Positions 38,344-48,517 of a stretch of DNA of 64,000 nt are shown piece after piece. The first letter of the stretch is position 1, and every line of letters starts with the position of its first letter. The notes under the pieces are model-generated. The model was not told the DNA's origin, did not search any database, and was given only the letters and a program-made list of their open reading frames with translations. The DNA is from Bacillota bacterium (GTDB lineage: Bacteria > Bacillota > Clostridia > Lachnospirales > Lachnospiraceae), in the NCBI GenBank assembly GCA_029779695.1, contig JAKPAB010000200.1, positions 124,001 to 188,000 on the forward strand. The letters run 5' to 3'. A program made the translations under genes and the position numbers.

Positions 38344-39755
38344 TACTTTCCTCCGAGCAGCTGTTTAACAATTTGCTGGATATTTATTACATTTAAATCA
38401 TCCGGTACACCCTGACCATTGCAAACATACGACAAATCCGTTCCAGCATATAGCTTTGTGCTTAGAATGCTTCCATACACGTCTGTTTCATCAAGTTTAG
38501 TAAAAATAAGCGAAAAATCTGTAAATGTCTTATAAGTATCAACAATTTCCTTGAGATCTCTATATTTTGTTGTTGCGCTAAGTACAAGAAAGACTTCCTT
38601 ATCATAGACAGGATCTACAGTGTTAAGAATATCCTCCATGTCCTTTCTCTGTACATTATTTTTATGTGAAAAACCTGCTGTATCTACAAGAATCAGATCT
38701 GTACCACCCATTTTAGCAATTGCTTCATTGATATCGTTCTTGGTAAGTACAATATCAAGAGGTATCTCTAAAATATTAGCATAGGTTCTCAGCTGATCCG
38801 TTGCTGCAATTCTATATGTGTCCGTAGTCAACAGACCCACTTCCTTGCCATAATTAAGCTTATACCTTGATGCAAGCTTGGCAATTGTAGTAGTCTTTCC
38901 AACGCCTGTCGGCCCGATCAAAAACACAAGCAATGGTTTAGTGCTTCCACACACAATAGTTTTTGGTTTCCCCATCATAAGGACCATCTTCTGATACACA
39001 TTCGATAAAAGATAATCAAGATTATTTCCGGACTGAATTACTTTTTCCATGTCCTTTAATACTTGATTTACATATACTTCATCAACCTCATTTGATAAAA
39101 GGGAATTGTACAACATACTAACAAATTGCCTGTTTAATGCAGGCTTTTTGTTTTCTTGTTTCCGAGTATCATTATCCTTATCTGCTTTGTCATATAAAGG
39201 AATAAACGTTTTATCATTATTTTCGTTACCGCCAACAACAGCTCCGTCACTTATATGTGATATATTTTTTTTATCATTAAGAACTGTTTTTTCATTATCA
39301 AAATTCTCAGCTGACTGAGGACTATTCTTTTTGATCACTTCATTTACAGCCTGAAAAGCACTTTTCAGAGAATCTTCAGCCAAGAGATCCTTGTCTTTTT
39401 CTTCATTACGCACAGAATTTGGATTTGGCTTGACAGAATTAACCTGATTAATCATAGAAGCTTTTTGCGAAGAGCCCTGTTTTCTTGCTTCAATATGATT
39501 AACTACTCCCTTTTCTCCTGCTAAGGCATCAAAATGTCCACCCTCTCCAAGAGCTGTTGACAAATTTTTTCTAACAGGCACAGTGTCGTCTTCCAATGCT
39601 GCCGTTACTTCATATGTACTTTTTTTGAAAAAGCCTGTCAATCCACTCGGTCTGACCTCTTTTACATTCATTATCACAACAGACTGTCCAAGTTCATTCT
39701 TGGCATTCTGAATGGCTTCTTCTTTTGTATTTCCTGTAAATTTTTTAATTGTCAT
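38343..39755 (-). CDS. flhF: Flagellar biosynthesis GTPase FlhF
   Basis: IGPTGVGKTTTIAKLASRYKL; TTDTYRIAATDQLRTYA; LVDTAGFSHKN. Confidence 0.96.
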   Translation of the reverse strand: MTIKKFTGNTKEEAIQNAKNELGQSVVIMNVKEVRPSGLTGFFKKSTYEVTAALEDDTVPVRKNLSTALGEGGHFDALAGEKGVVNHIEARKQGSSQKASMINQVNSVKPNPNSVRNEEKDKDLLAEDSLKSAFQAVNEVIKKNSPQSAENFDNEKTVLNDKKNISHISDGAVVGGNENNDKTFIPLYDKADKDNDTRKQENKKPALNRQFVSMLYNSLLSNEVDEVYVNQVLKDMEKVIQSGNNLDYLLSNVYQKMVLMMGKPKTIVCGSTKPLLVFLIGPTGVGKTTTIAKLASRYKLNYGKEVGLLTTDTYRIAATDQLRTYANILEIPLDIVLTKNDINEAIAKMGGTDLILVDTAGFSHKNNVQRKDMEDILNTVDPVYDKEVFLVLSATTKYRDLKEIVDTYKTFTDFSLIFTKLDETDVYGSILSTKLYAGTDLSYVCNGQGVPDDLNVINIQQIVKQLLGGK

Positions 39756-41802
39756 CTATAGTCACCATTCCTACCGAGCGTAGTTCTACATTCGGTTCAA
39801 CCTCGTTAAAAGATACAACTACAAGATCATTAAAATAATCATGTGTAAGATTCTTAAAGTACATTCTGACTATCGGTGAACATACTACAATAGGGGTCTG
39901 TCCTTTTTCTTCGAACTTATGGATCTCCTGACCAAGAACATCCATGATCTTTCTGACCGTTTCCGGATCAATAGTGAGATATGCTCCCTGCTCTGTCTGT
40001 TTAACTGAACCCATGATTTCCTGCTCAAGCTTTGGATCAAGCGTAATAACGTCTGATGTCTCATTTGCAGGAAAATATTTTCCTGATATTGCTCTTTTTA
40101 ATCCCTGTCTTACATATTCAGTAAGCACATCTGAGTCTCTTGTAGTAGCCGCATGATCTGCCAAGATCTCAAAAACAGATAGAAGATCTCTTATGGATAT
40201 TCCCTCACTAAGAAGATTTTGAAGGACCTTCTGTACTTCTCCAAGCCCCATAAGTTTAGGAACCAACTCATCCACAAGCACAGGATTGGTCTTTTTAAGA
40301 TTATCCACAAGATTCTGTATATCCTGCCTAGTAAGAAGTTCTGCAATATGTGTTCTTATGACCTCTGTTAAGTGAGTTGCAATGATCGAGGGTGGATCAA
40401 CTACAGTATATCCAAGACTCTCCGCTCTCTCCCTCTGTCCCTCTGTGATCCAAATGGCAGGGAGATGAAATGAAGGTTCAAAAGTAGGTATACCCGTAAT
40501 TTCTTCCTCGACATATCCCGGGTTCATAGCCATATAGTGATCAAACAATATCTCACCATCAGCAACCTGAATCCCCTTTATCTTAATAATATATTGATTA
40601 GGGTTAAGCTGAATATTATCTCTAAGCCTTATTATAGGAACTACAGTACCTAGCTCAAGCGCAATCTGTCGACGTATCATAACGACACGATCCAATAAAT
40701 CCCCACCCTGATTCGCATCAGCAAGCGGGATTATTCCATATCCAAATTCAAGCTCTATTGGATCGACTTGAAGCAACGAAACCACATTTTCTGGTTTTCT
40801 AACCTCATCAGCATCCGTTTCTTCCTGTTCCACTGACTCTACTGTCTGAGCTTTTGTAAGGTTCTTCTCTATGTTGTAACCAGCCAATATAAATGAAACA
40901 CCTAGGCCTACAAATATAATATGATTCAGCGGTGTAAATATTCCAAGGAATGTAAGAACTACACCTGTTATAAAAAGTACCCTTGAATTACCAAAAAGCT
41001 GTGAGACAAGTGTCACTCCAAAATCATTTTCATTAGATCCCTTTGTTACCAATATACCTGTTGATAATGAAATAAGAAGAGAAGGTATCTGCGATGTTAG
41101 TCCGTCACCTATGGTAAGGATACCATACTGCGAAATCGCATCTATGGCAGACATGCCGCCCCTCATTCCCATGATGGTACCACCAATAAGATTGATAAAA
41201 GTAATTATCAATCCGGCATTTGCATCTCCTTTTACATACTTTGTAGCACCATCCATATTACCAAAGAAGCTAGACTCATCCTGGAGCTTTTTTCTTCTTA
41301 CCGCAGCCTCTGTATCGGTTATGGCTCCTGTATTAAGATCTGCATCTATAGCCATCTGTTTTCCTGGCATTGCATCAAGTGAGAATCTTGCGGAAACTTC
41401 TGCTACTCGTTCAGAACCTTTATTGATAACTATAAATTGGATCAAAATAAGTATTGCAAAGACTATGCCGCCGATAACAAGGTCACCGCCACCTACAAAG
41501 GTTCCAAATGTCTTAACAACATTACCAGGATTACCTGTCGTAAGAATAAGTCTTGTAGAACTTACATTAAGTGAAATTCTGAAAATAGTTGTAAAAAGAA
41601 GCATTGTAGGGAAAAAAGCCATATCCAGGACTTCCCTCATAACTATTGTATTTAGAAGAATTATAATAGAAATTCCAATATTAAAAGCAAGGAGAACATC
41701 CAATAGAAAGTACGGAATAGGAATGATGAAAAACATTATAGCTGAAAGAAGATACATTACTACGCCAATATCCATGCCATTGGTTTTAAGTCTACTCAGC
41801 AT
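39745..41802 (-). CDS. flhA: Flagellar export protein FlhA
   Basis: LDVLLAFNIGISIIILLNTI; FPTMLLFTTIFRISLNVSSTRLIL; MPGKQMAIDADLNTG. Start moved to the ATG after GGAAAGGAGGAG. Confidence 0.97.
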   Translation of the reverse strand: MLSRLKTNGMDIGVVMYLLSAIMFFIIPIPYFLLDVLLAFNIGISIIILLNTIVMREVLDMAFFPTMLLFTTIFRISLNVSSTRLILTTGNPGNVVKTFGTFVGGGDLVIGGIVFAILILIQFIVINKGSERVAEVSARFSLDAMPGKQMAIDADLNTGAITDTEAAVRRKKLQDESSFFGNMDGATKYVKGDANAGLIITFINLIGGTIMGMRGGMSAIDAISQYGILTIGDGLTSQIPSLLISLSTGILVTKGSNENDFGVTLVSQLFGNSRVLFITGVVLTFLGIFTPLNHIIFVGLGVSFILAGYNIEKNLTKAQTVESVEQEETDADEVRKPENVVSLLQVDPIELEFGYGIIPLADANQGGDLLDRVVMIRRQIALELGTVVPIIRLRDNIQLNPNQYIIKIKGIQVADGEILFDHYMAMNPGYVEEEITGIPTFEPSFHLPAIWITEGQRERAESLGYTVVDPPSIIATHLTEVIRTHIAELLTRQDIQNLVDNLKKTNPVLVDELVPKLMGLGEVQKVLQNLLSEGISIRDLLSVFEILADHAATTRDSDVLTEYVRQGLKRAISGKYFPANETSDVITLDPKLEQEIMGSVKQTEQGAYLTIDPETVRKIMDVLGQEIHKFEEKGQTPIVVCSPIVRMYFKNLTHDYFNDLVVVSFNEVEPNVELRSVGMVTIDDN

Positions 41803-41907
41803 CTTACTCCTCCTTTCCAAGAATCAAACATCTAAACTAGTTATATTAATTGCAAAATCATACCTTGATTTTATAAAATTATTTAACAAATTGCGAATAT
41901 TATAATA

Positions 41908-43035
41908 TTACTTCTTCGTATTATAAACTAATGCAAGTATTTCTGCCACCGCTTCATACAGTTCCGGAGGAATGGCTTCGCCTATTTCAACTGTAGCAAA
42001 AAGTGCTCTAGCAAGAGGCTTATTCTCTGTAATCATTACATTATTTTCTCTAGCCTTATCCTTGATCTTTTGAGCAATATAGCCCTCACCCTTTGCCACT
42101 ACAATAGGTGCCGGATTCTCATCTACATTATACTTAAGTACCACCGCTATATGCGTCGGATTGGTAATAACTACATCAGCCTCAGGAACGCTAGACATCA
42201 TCCTACGCTGTGAGGCCTCCTGCATCTTTTGTTTCTGTCTCTGCTTGATCTGTGGATCACCCTCTGTATCTTTGTATTCGTCCTTAATCTCCTGTTTTGA
42301 CATCTTCATGTCTTCAGAAAACTTTCGCTTTTGAAATATCAAATCCAAAAGGCCAACGGCAAAATATAAAATACTTATCTTTAATCCTGTATCAATTATG
42401 ATACCACCTATGAGCGCTATTGCACCTGAGAGCTCGATATCATACAAGAGAAAAATTTCATTAGCCTTATCCTTAAGATTAAGATAAGCTACTAAAAAAA
42501 TTACGACAACCTTAATTATGGATTTAAAAAGTTCAAATAATGACTGTTTTGAAAACATTCTTTTAAAACCACTTCCAGGATTGATCTTATTAAGATCAGG
42601 CTTAATAGGATCAGTACTTGACTGCCATCCAACCTGAATTATGTCTCCCAGAAAAGAAAGAATAAATCCCGCAATTAAAAAAGGCGCCATAATAAGTATA
42701 AGTTGAATAATCACATAAAAAGACAATGTAGTGACAGCCTGAACTGTAACTCCTCCCCTGTTAGCTGCGACAAAATCTGGAAGCTTGTCAGCATATATCC
42801 ATGAGAACAAATTGATAAAACGACTTCCCATGGTTCCGGAATAGATTTTCAACGTCAAAAAAAGAGCAAGAAGTTCAAAAGAGCTTGTAAGTTCCCTGCT
42901 CTTAGCAACCTGCCCTTTCTTTCTGGCATCTTGCAGTTTCTTCGGCGTAGCAGCCTCGGTTCTCTCTCCACCGGGACCCTCTTTTGGTGCAAAGAACTGT
43001 AAGTTATATTGTATCATCAGTTCATTATCATACAT
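41908..43035 (-). CDS. flhB: Flagellar export protein FlhB
   Basis: GERTEAATPKKLQDARKKGQVAKSREL; autocleavage motif NPTH (ADVVITNPTHIAVVLKY). Confidence 0.97.
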   Translation of the reverse strand: MYDNELMIQYNLQFFAPKEGPGGERTEAATPKKLQDARKKGQVAKSRELTSSFELLALFLTLKIYSGTMGSRFINLFSWIYADKLPDFVAANRGGVTVQAVTTLSFYVIIQLILIMAPFLIAGFILSFLGDIIQVGWQSSTDPIKPDLNKINPGSGFKRMFSKQSLFELFKSIIKVVVIFLVAYLNLKDKANEIFLLYDIELSGAIALIGGIIIDTGLKISILYFAVGLLDLIFQKRKFSEDMKMSKQEIKDEYKDTEGDPQIKQRQKQKMQEASQRRMMSSVPEADVVITNPTHIAVVLKYNVDENPAPIVVAKGEGYIAQKIKDKARENNVMITENKPLARALFATVEIGEAIPPELYEAVAEILALVYNTKK

Positions 43036-43824
43036 CTACTCTAGCAACCTGACCATTGAAACTATCATATTACGCATCTCATCAAAAACCATATCTGCGA
43101 CCTGCGGAAAAATAAATACTATCAAAAAAAGCACTGTAAATCCAAGCAGAATCTTAAGCTGAACACCTATTGAAAACATATTCATCTGAGGTGCGACCTT
43201 GGCAATAACTCCAAGGACAACATTCAACATCATAGTACATGCAAATACCGGAAGTATGATTCGAAAGGCTATTATAAAAAAATCTGCCATATAAGCCGTG
43301 ATCAATTTAACCATTCCAGCAGCTTGAAAATTAGCGCCTCCAAGTTTAATAAGCTTGAAAGAATCCATAATAGCTCTAAATATATATCGATACATACCAG
43401 ACACAATAAGCATCATACTTATAAAATAGTAATATAACTGTCCTGTCATTGTTACAAGACTCCCGGTAGACGGATCAAATTCCGTTGCCATAGAGAGTCC
43501 AATATCCATATCGATTATATCACCTGCAAAAATAACGATATATGTACATATATTAGCTGCAAATCCTATAAGTAGCCCCGTTATAGCTTCCTTAAGTACT
43601 AAAACTGAATATCCTGCAACCGTTGCGTAAGTATATGCCTCTACCGGATGCAGTGCCTGAAAAATAATCACCGCAGCAAAAAAGGAAATGCCTACCTTTA
43701 CTCTTCTAGGAACATTTTTTGTAGAAAAAAATGGAGCAACAAAAACAAATGTAGATATCCTAACAAGAATAAGCAGGAAATATTCAAAATCGACCAATGA
43801 AAAGGTAATGTTTACTTCTCTCAT
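43036..43824 (-). CDS. fliR: Flagellar export protein FliR
   Basis: Multi-TM, RISTFVFVAPFFSTKNVPRRVKVGISF; between flhB and fliQ. Confidence 0.95.
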   Translation of the reverse strand: MREVNITFSLVDFEYFLLILVRISTFVFVAPFFSTKNVPRRVKVGISFFAAVIIFQALHPVEAYTYATVAGYSVLVLKEAITGLLIGFAANICTYIVIFAGDIIDMDIGLSMATEFDPSTGSLVTMTGQLYYYFISMMLIVSGMYRYIFRAIMDSFKLIKLGGANFQAAGMVKLITAYMADFFIIAFRIILPVFACTMMLNVVLGVIAKVAPQMNMFSIGVQLKILLGFTVLFLIVFIFPQVADMVFDEMRNMIVSMVRLLE

Positions 43825-43827
43825 AGC

Positions 43828-44097
43828 TTACTTAATATATATCGTAAAATCAGACCATAGCTTTGTCATGAAACCTGTAAGATTCGTCATTATAAGTGAT
43901 CCAAATACAAGCAATGATAAAAAGATACTTAGAAGCTTAGGCACAAAAGTAAGTGTCTGTTCCTGAATCGATGTAACTGTCTGAAAAATACTTATAACAA
44001 GTCCAACAATCAGCGAAATCAAAAGCATAGGTGCAGAATTGATTATAATCTGGTATATAGCCGTACGCATTATATCCAGCATATCACCCTGTGACAT
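43828..44097 (-). CDS. fliQ: Flagellar export protein FliQ
   Basis: 89 aa; PMLLISLIVGLVISIFQTVTSIQEQTLTFVPKLL. Confidence 0.97.
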   Translation of the reverse strand: MSQGDMLDIMRTAIYQIIINSAPMLLISLIVGLVISIFQTVTSIQEQTLTFVPKLLSIFLSLLVFGSLIMTNLTGFMTKLWSDFTIYIK

Positions 44098-44120
44098 ACA
44101 AACACCTCCAAATCAAACAC

Positions 44121-44969
44121 CTAGTAAAAAGTCCTTACTAAACTACCAATTACAAGATCCCACCCATCAGCAAGAACAAATAGCAGTATCTTAAACGGCA
44201 ACGATATCGTAGTAGGCGGTAACATCATCATACCCATAGACATAAGCACCGACGCTACAACCATATCTATAACAATAAATGGAATATATATCAAGAAACC
44301 AATTATAAATGCAGTTCTCATTTCACTTATCATAAATGAAGGAGCCAGAACATAAAGCGGCACATCATCCAAATCCTTGTATGAAATATCCGCAATATCA
44401 CAAAGCATCTTGAGATCCTTAGTCTGAGTCTGTCCATACATAAACTCACGAATAGGTTCCTGGCCTCTTTTTAATGCCTCTTCCTGCGTAATCTCACCCT
44501 TATCAAAGGGCTGAATAGCTTTATTGTTGATGCTCATCATCGTTGGCCACATTATAAAAATCGTCAAGAACAGAGCCAATCCTATCAATATCTGATTAGG
44601 TGGCGATGTCTGTGTTCCTATTGCTGCTCTAACGAAATGAAGCACCACAATAATCCTGACAAATGATGTCATCATCATCAAGATTGCAGGTGCCAAAGAT
44701 AAAATTGTGAGAACCAAAAGAATTCTCACAGTTGAAGTAAGTGTGGCCGATTCACCATTAAGTGTCAGATTAAACACCCCGCCATTGCCTGTAACCTGAT
44801 TACTGGAATTGGGAGCGCCCTTAGTAGAACCATAATTGGAAGACGTATCACCAGATGACGTTCCGGTAGCATATACACGTCCTGCTCCAATTCCTGTCAG
44901 TGAAAAGACAAGAACAAAAACGGCAAAAGCTATCGCTATACGACAGTACCATTTTTTTAATTTTAACAT
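44121..44969 (-). CDS. fliP: Flagellar export protein FliP
   Basis: LAPAILMMMTSFVRIIVVLHFVRAAIGTQTSPPNQILIGLALFLTIFIMWP. Confidence 0.97.
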   Translation of the reverse strand: MLKLKKWYCRIAIAFAVFVLVFSLTGIGAGRVYATGTSSGDTSSNYGSTKGAPNSSNQVTGNGGVFNLTLNGESATLTSTVRILLVLTILSLAPAILMMMTSFVRIIVVLHFVRAAIGTQTSPPNQILIGLALFLTIFIMWPTMMSINNKAIQPFDKGEITQEEALKRGQEPIREFMYGQTQTKDLKMLCDIADISYKDLDDVPLYVLAPSFMISEMRTAFIIGFLIYIPFIVIDMVVASVLMSMGMMMLPPTTISLPFKILLFVLADGWDLVIGSLVRTFY

Positions 44970-44970
44970 T

Positions 44971-45345
44971 TTAGTCCTTTTTATTAGGAAAGCTATCGCC
45001 GAACTTTTTCAAAATATATTGAAAGTTCGAATTAGAATTAACAGTATTATTTTCCTGCACAGGAAAAATCTCGTTCTCTTTCAACTCACCAAGAAGAACA
45101 AGTCCCTCTTTTCCAACGCCTACAATAATATATCTGCCGCTTCCCGCTCTTACAATCGAAATATACTTATTCGTAGAAATCTTGATGGTCTCAATAATCT
45201 CAAGATTTCTATTAACTGAATGAGCCTTTTGATAATTTGCGATCCATTTGGTTGAATAATACGTAAGTATCAAAACCGCCACAAATATGAAGAGCGTTAT
45301 AATGAGCTGCAATAAACTTTCGCTCGTAGAGCTCAAAAATATCAT
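44971..45345 (-). CDS. fliO: Flagellar protein FliO/FliZ
   Basis: Single TM then NRNLEIIETIKISTNKYISIVRAGSGRYIIVGVGKEGLVLLGEL; position between cheY and fliP. Confidence 0.88.
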   Translation of the reverse strand: MIFLSSTSESLLQLIITLFIFVAVLILTYYSTKWIANYQKAHSVNRNLEIIETIKISTNKYISIVRAGSGRYIIVGVGKEGLVLLGELKENEIFPVQENNTVNSNSNFQYILKKFGDSFPNKKD

Positions 45346-45346
45346 T

Positions 45347-45709
45347 TTAGCCGATTACTTTCTTAACTGCCTCGAGAACACGTTCAGCCTGAAAAGGTTT
45401 AACAATAAAGTCCTTAGCGCCTGACTGAATAGCATCAATAACCATTGCCTGCTGGCCCATGGCTGAGCACATTATAATAGATGCATTGGGATCATTTGCA
45501 CGGATTCCCTTAAGCGCCTGAATACCATCCATCTCAGGCATTGTGATGTCCATCAGAACAAGATCCGGCTTGCACTCAGTATAAACATCAATAGCTTTTT
45601 TGCCATTTTCAGCCTCTCCAACAATGTTGTAGCCATTTTTTGTAAGGATATCTTTAATCATCATTCTCATAAATGCTGCGTCATCGACAATCATAATATT
45701 CTTTGCCAT
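45347..45709 (-). CDS. cheY: Chemotaxis response regulator CheY
   Basis: IMIVDDAAFMRMMIKDIL; KPDLVLMDITMPEMDGI; IIMCSAMGQQ; FIVKPF. Confidence 0.96.
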   Translation of the reverse strand: MAKNIMIVDDAAFMRMMIKDILTKNGYNIVGEAENGKKAIDVYTECKPDLVLMDITMPEMDGIQALKGIRANDPNASIIMCSAMGQQAMVIDAIQSGAKDFIVKPFQAERVLEAVKKVIG

Positions 45710-45724
45710 TGTCTTTTTCTCCTA

Positions 45725-46936
45725 TCAATCATTCAATATTTCAGTTATACGAATACCGAAAGACTCTTCAATTACAACTACTTCGCCTCTTGCAACATAC
45801 TTGCCATTAACCAATACATCAATAGGTTCACCAGCGATCTTGTTTAATTCTATTATAGTACCGGGGGTAAAATCAAGTATCTCCTGAATAGATTTATGAG
45901 TTCTTCCCAATTCTACCGTAACTTCTAGCGGTACATCCTTAATAAGATCTATGTTTTCCTGCAGCGGTATCATCGGGTTGCCACTCGTAAATGATGTAAA
46001 CTGTGCGGGTTGAACATCCACAGGCGGAACCTGCATCATTGGTTGCTGTGTCATTTGTTGTTGCATCATTGGCTGTTGCATCATCTGCTGCTGCATCATC
46101 TGTGGCTGTGTCTGCATCTGTTGCGATGGAGCCTGTTGCAGCTGCTGTTGATTTTGAGTTTCCAAAGACCCTATCTGCATTTCGCTCTGTGGGACTTGCC
46201 CTACCGAGCTCGGTGCATCAGCATCACTTGCAGAAGCATCTGAATCTGCTTCCATATTGTTCAGCACATCATTACACATCTCATGTACTAAGCTGACAGG
46301 ATACAACTGCATCATCTTGCTGTCAACCAAATCACCGATTTGTAAATGAAATTCTATTTTTACAAAAATGCCTGATAGGAAGTCATCTATTACTCCGCCT
46401 TCTTTGGCATTGGCAAGGTCAATAAGATTAGATGTGGGCGGGCTTATATCTATCACCTTATTCAGCATCGAAGAAAGCGAGGTTGCTGATGATCCCATCA
46501 TCTGGTTCATAGCTTCGCTGATTGCCGAAAGATGAATCTCTCCCAGCTCACCAGTAACATTTGTCCCGTCTCCACCCATCATTAGGTCTGTTATGACCTT
46601 AACATCTTGTTCCTTTAAAACTAGTTCATTACTTCCGTTTAATCCCTTAGTAAATATTATTTTAACAAGAACACAAGGTTTATCATATTCATCAATTATT
46701 TGCTGCCAAGTTGCCGATGAAACTACCGGCGTAGAAATCTCTACCTTTTTATTAACCAGTGAAAAAAGTGCTGTGGCCGCTGTACCCATGCATATATTTG
46801 CGACCTCACCTATAGTATCAGATTCCTGCGTAGAAAGATGATCCGTGGAAGTCTCTGAAGAATCTCCTCCGCCGGAGGAAGCTCCTCCGTTAAGAAGGGC
46901 ATCAATCTCTTCTTGTGATAAAGATCCGTCACTCAT
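45725..46936 (-). CDS. fliY: Flagellar motor switch phosphatase FliY (CheC-like domain plus FliN domain)
   Basis: N-terminal EEIDALLNGG; DTIGEVANICMG and SAISEAMNQMMG; C-terminal FliN (LEVTVELGRTHKSIQEILDFTPGTIIELNK). Confidence 0.95.
   Translation of the reverse strand: MSDGSLSQEEIDALLNGGASSGGGDSSETSTDHLSTQESDTIGEVANICMGTAATALFSLVNKKVEISTPVVSSATWQQIIDEYDKPCVLVKIIFTKGLNGSNELVLKEQDVKVITDLMMGGDGTNVTGELGEIHLSAISEAMNQMMGSSATSLSSMLNKVIDISPPTSNLIDLANAKEGGVIDDFLSGIFVKIEFHLQIGDLVDSKMMQLYPVSLVHEMCNDVLNNMEADSDASASDADAPSSVGQVPQSEMQIGSLETQNQQQLQQAPSQQMQTQPQMMQQQMMQQPMMQQQMTQQPMMQVPPVDVQPAQFTSFTSGNPMIPLQENIDLIKDVPLEVTVELGRTHKSIQEILDFTPGTIIELNKIAGEPIDVLVNGKYVARGEVVVIEESFGIRITEILND
46034..46102 (-). repeat. 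15-nt tandem repeat coding for MMQQ[Q/P] pentapeptides in the fliY linker
   Basis: Protein MMQQQMMQQPMMQQQMTQQPMMQ; DNA units catcat-tgg/ctg-ctg/ttg-ctg/ttg on the plus strand. Confidence 0.88.
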
Positions 46937-47921
46937 TCTCTTCTTTTTCCTCTCTTATCACCTTAGTTACCCTAACCGCATACTGTTTACCATGTGTTCC
47001 CGGTAAAGCTTCGAACTTCTTAATATCTCCAACATAGACCTGCAATTCATCATCAACCTTGGTATCAAGCTTAATTATATCTCCTCTTCTTAATGTTGAG
47101 AAGTCATTGATCGATACAATCGAATTACCTAGCACTACATGTACCGGTATAGCTGATTGATTAATTAATCGTTCTACAGTAGCACTATAGCTTGTGTCAT
47201 TCTTATCCTGAAGGTTTGAATACCAGAACTTGGTATTTAGATTATCCATAATCGGTTCTAGTGTAATATATGGCAAGCATATATTCATAAGGCCTTCAAC
47301 ATCACCTATTTTAACATTAACCGTAATTACTGCCGTCATTTCAGACGGTGAAATTATCTGAGCAAACTGAGAATTTGTTTCTATCCTATCCAGTCTTGGA
47401 TTAACATCTATAACATTGCTCCAAGGTTCTCTCAGGAGGTTAACGCAGATATTCATTATTCTTTCAATCAAAAGAAGTTCTATTTCTGAAAATTCTCTCA
47501 ACTTTTCAATAGGTTCTCCGGCTCCGCCTAGTAATCTGTCTACTATAGCGTACCCCAGTTTTGATGCCATTTCAATAATGATATTTCCCTTTAGCGGAGA
47601 AAAATCAACAATTCCCAAGATTACGGGATTAGAAAGTGCATTGGCGAACTCCATATATGAAATAGCCTCGGCATTCATAACCTCGACTGATATATTTTTT
47701 CTTAAATAAATCGGGAGATTCGTGGAAAGCAGTCTTCCATAATGTTCAAAAACCATCTCTAATGTTCTGAGATGCTCTTTTGAAAACTTGGAAGGTCGGG
47801 CAAAGTCATATTGCTTCACCTGATTTTCACTGCTCTTTTTCATCTCCTCTACATCAACTTCACCACTGTTCAGCTGTTGTAGGAGACTATCTATCTCGCT
47901 CTGTGAAAGTACATCACTCAC
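46929..47921 (-). CDS. fliM: Flagellar motor switch protein FliM
   Basis: SQSEIDSLLQQLNSGE; KQYDFARPSKFSKEHLRTLEMVFEHYGRLLSTNL. Confidence 0.97.
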   Translation of the reverse strand: MSDVLSQSEIDSLLQQLNSGEVDVEEMKKSSENQVKQYDFARPSKFSKEHLRTLEMVFEHYGRLLSTNLPIYLRKNISVEVMNAEAISYMEFANALSNPVILGIVDFSPLKGNIIIEMASKLGYAIVDRLLGGAGEPIEKLREFSEIELLLIERIMNICVNLLREPWSNVIDVNPRLDRIETNSQFAQIISPSEMTAVITVNVKIGDVEGLMNICLPYITLEPIMDNLNTKFWYSNLQDKNDTSYSATVERLINQSAIPVHVVLGNSIVSINDFSTLRRGDIIKLDTKVDDELQVYVGDIKKFEALPGTHGKQYAVRVTKVIREEKEENE

Positions 47922-47955
47922 GGCCCAATCTCACCACCTTTCCAGCTTATGTTTC

Positions 47956-48480
47956 TTACTGTGCTGACATCGCTGCTGTCCAACCAACTGCAGTAATCAG
48001 ATCTCCGCCAAAGGACTTAGCTAGTTGATCCTTAACTTCATTCTTAGCTTCTTCTGCCTTTGACTGTAGCTCATCAAATGTATAATTTGCAACTACCTTA
48101 CTGACTGTATCTGTGATTATACCATTATATTCCTTCATTTTATCTCCGCCATACGTCGCATAGTTTTCACTTTTTTTATTGATGGTGATCGTAATCTTAC
48201 TGATGGAGGCAAAATATGATTTTCCATCGCTACCACTTTTCAGATTTACTGTAATTGCATCTGTAATTGTATATGGTTCCTTATCTGCGAGACCTGTATC
48301 TCCATTGGCATTAGTAGCCTCTCCCGATGTAAGATCAAGGTCGATGGCTCCTGCTACCTTTGTAATAAGATCATTAGCCTTTTTGGTTTCTGGAAGAATC
48401 GTAAATGTAAGAAGTGCCGTAAGTACAAGATTAATAAGAACCAAAAGTAACGTTATTATTGTAATCAAACTCTTTTTCAT
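47956..48480 (-). CDS. fliL: Flagellar basal body-associated protein FliL
   Basis: N-terminal TM and C-terminal FliL-like region (ITDTVSKVVANYTFDEL); position upstream of fliM. Confidence 0.85.
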   Translation of the reverse strand: MKKSLITIITLLLVLINLVLTALLTFTILPETKKANDLITKVAGAIDLDLTSGEATNANGDTGLADKEPYTITDAITVNLKSGSDGKSYFASISKITITINKKSENYATYGGDKMKEYNGIITDTVSKVVANYTFDELQSKAEEAKNEVKDQLAKSFGGDLITAVGWTAAMSAQ

Positions 48481-48517
48481 CTAAATTAGAGTCCCCTTTC
48501 AGATTGAAACATTTATG

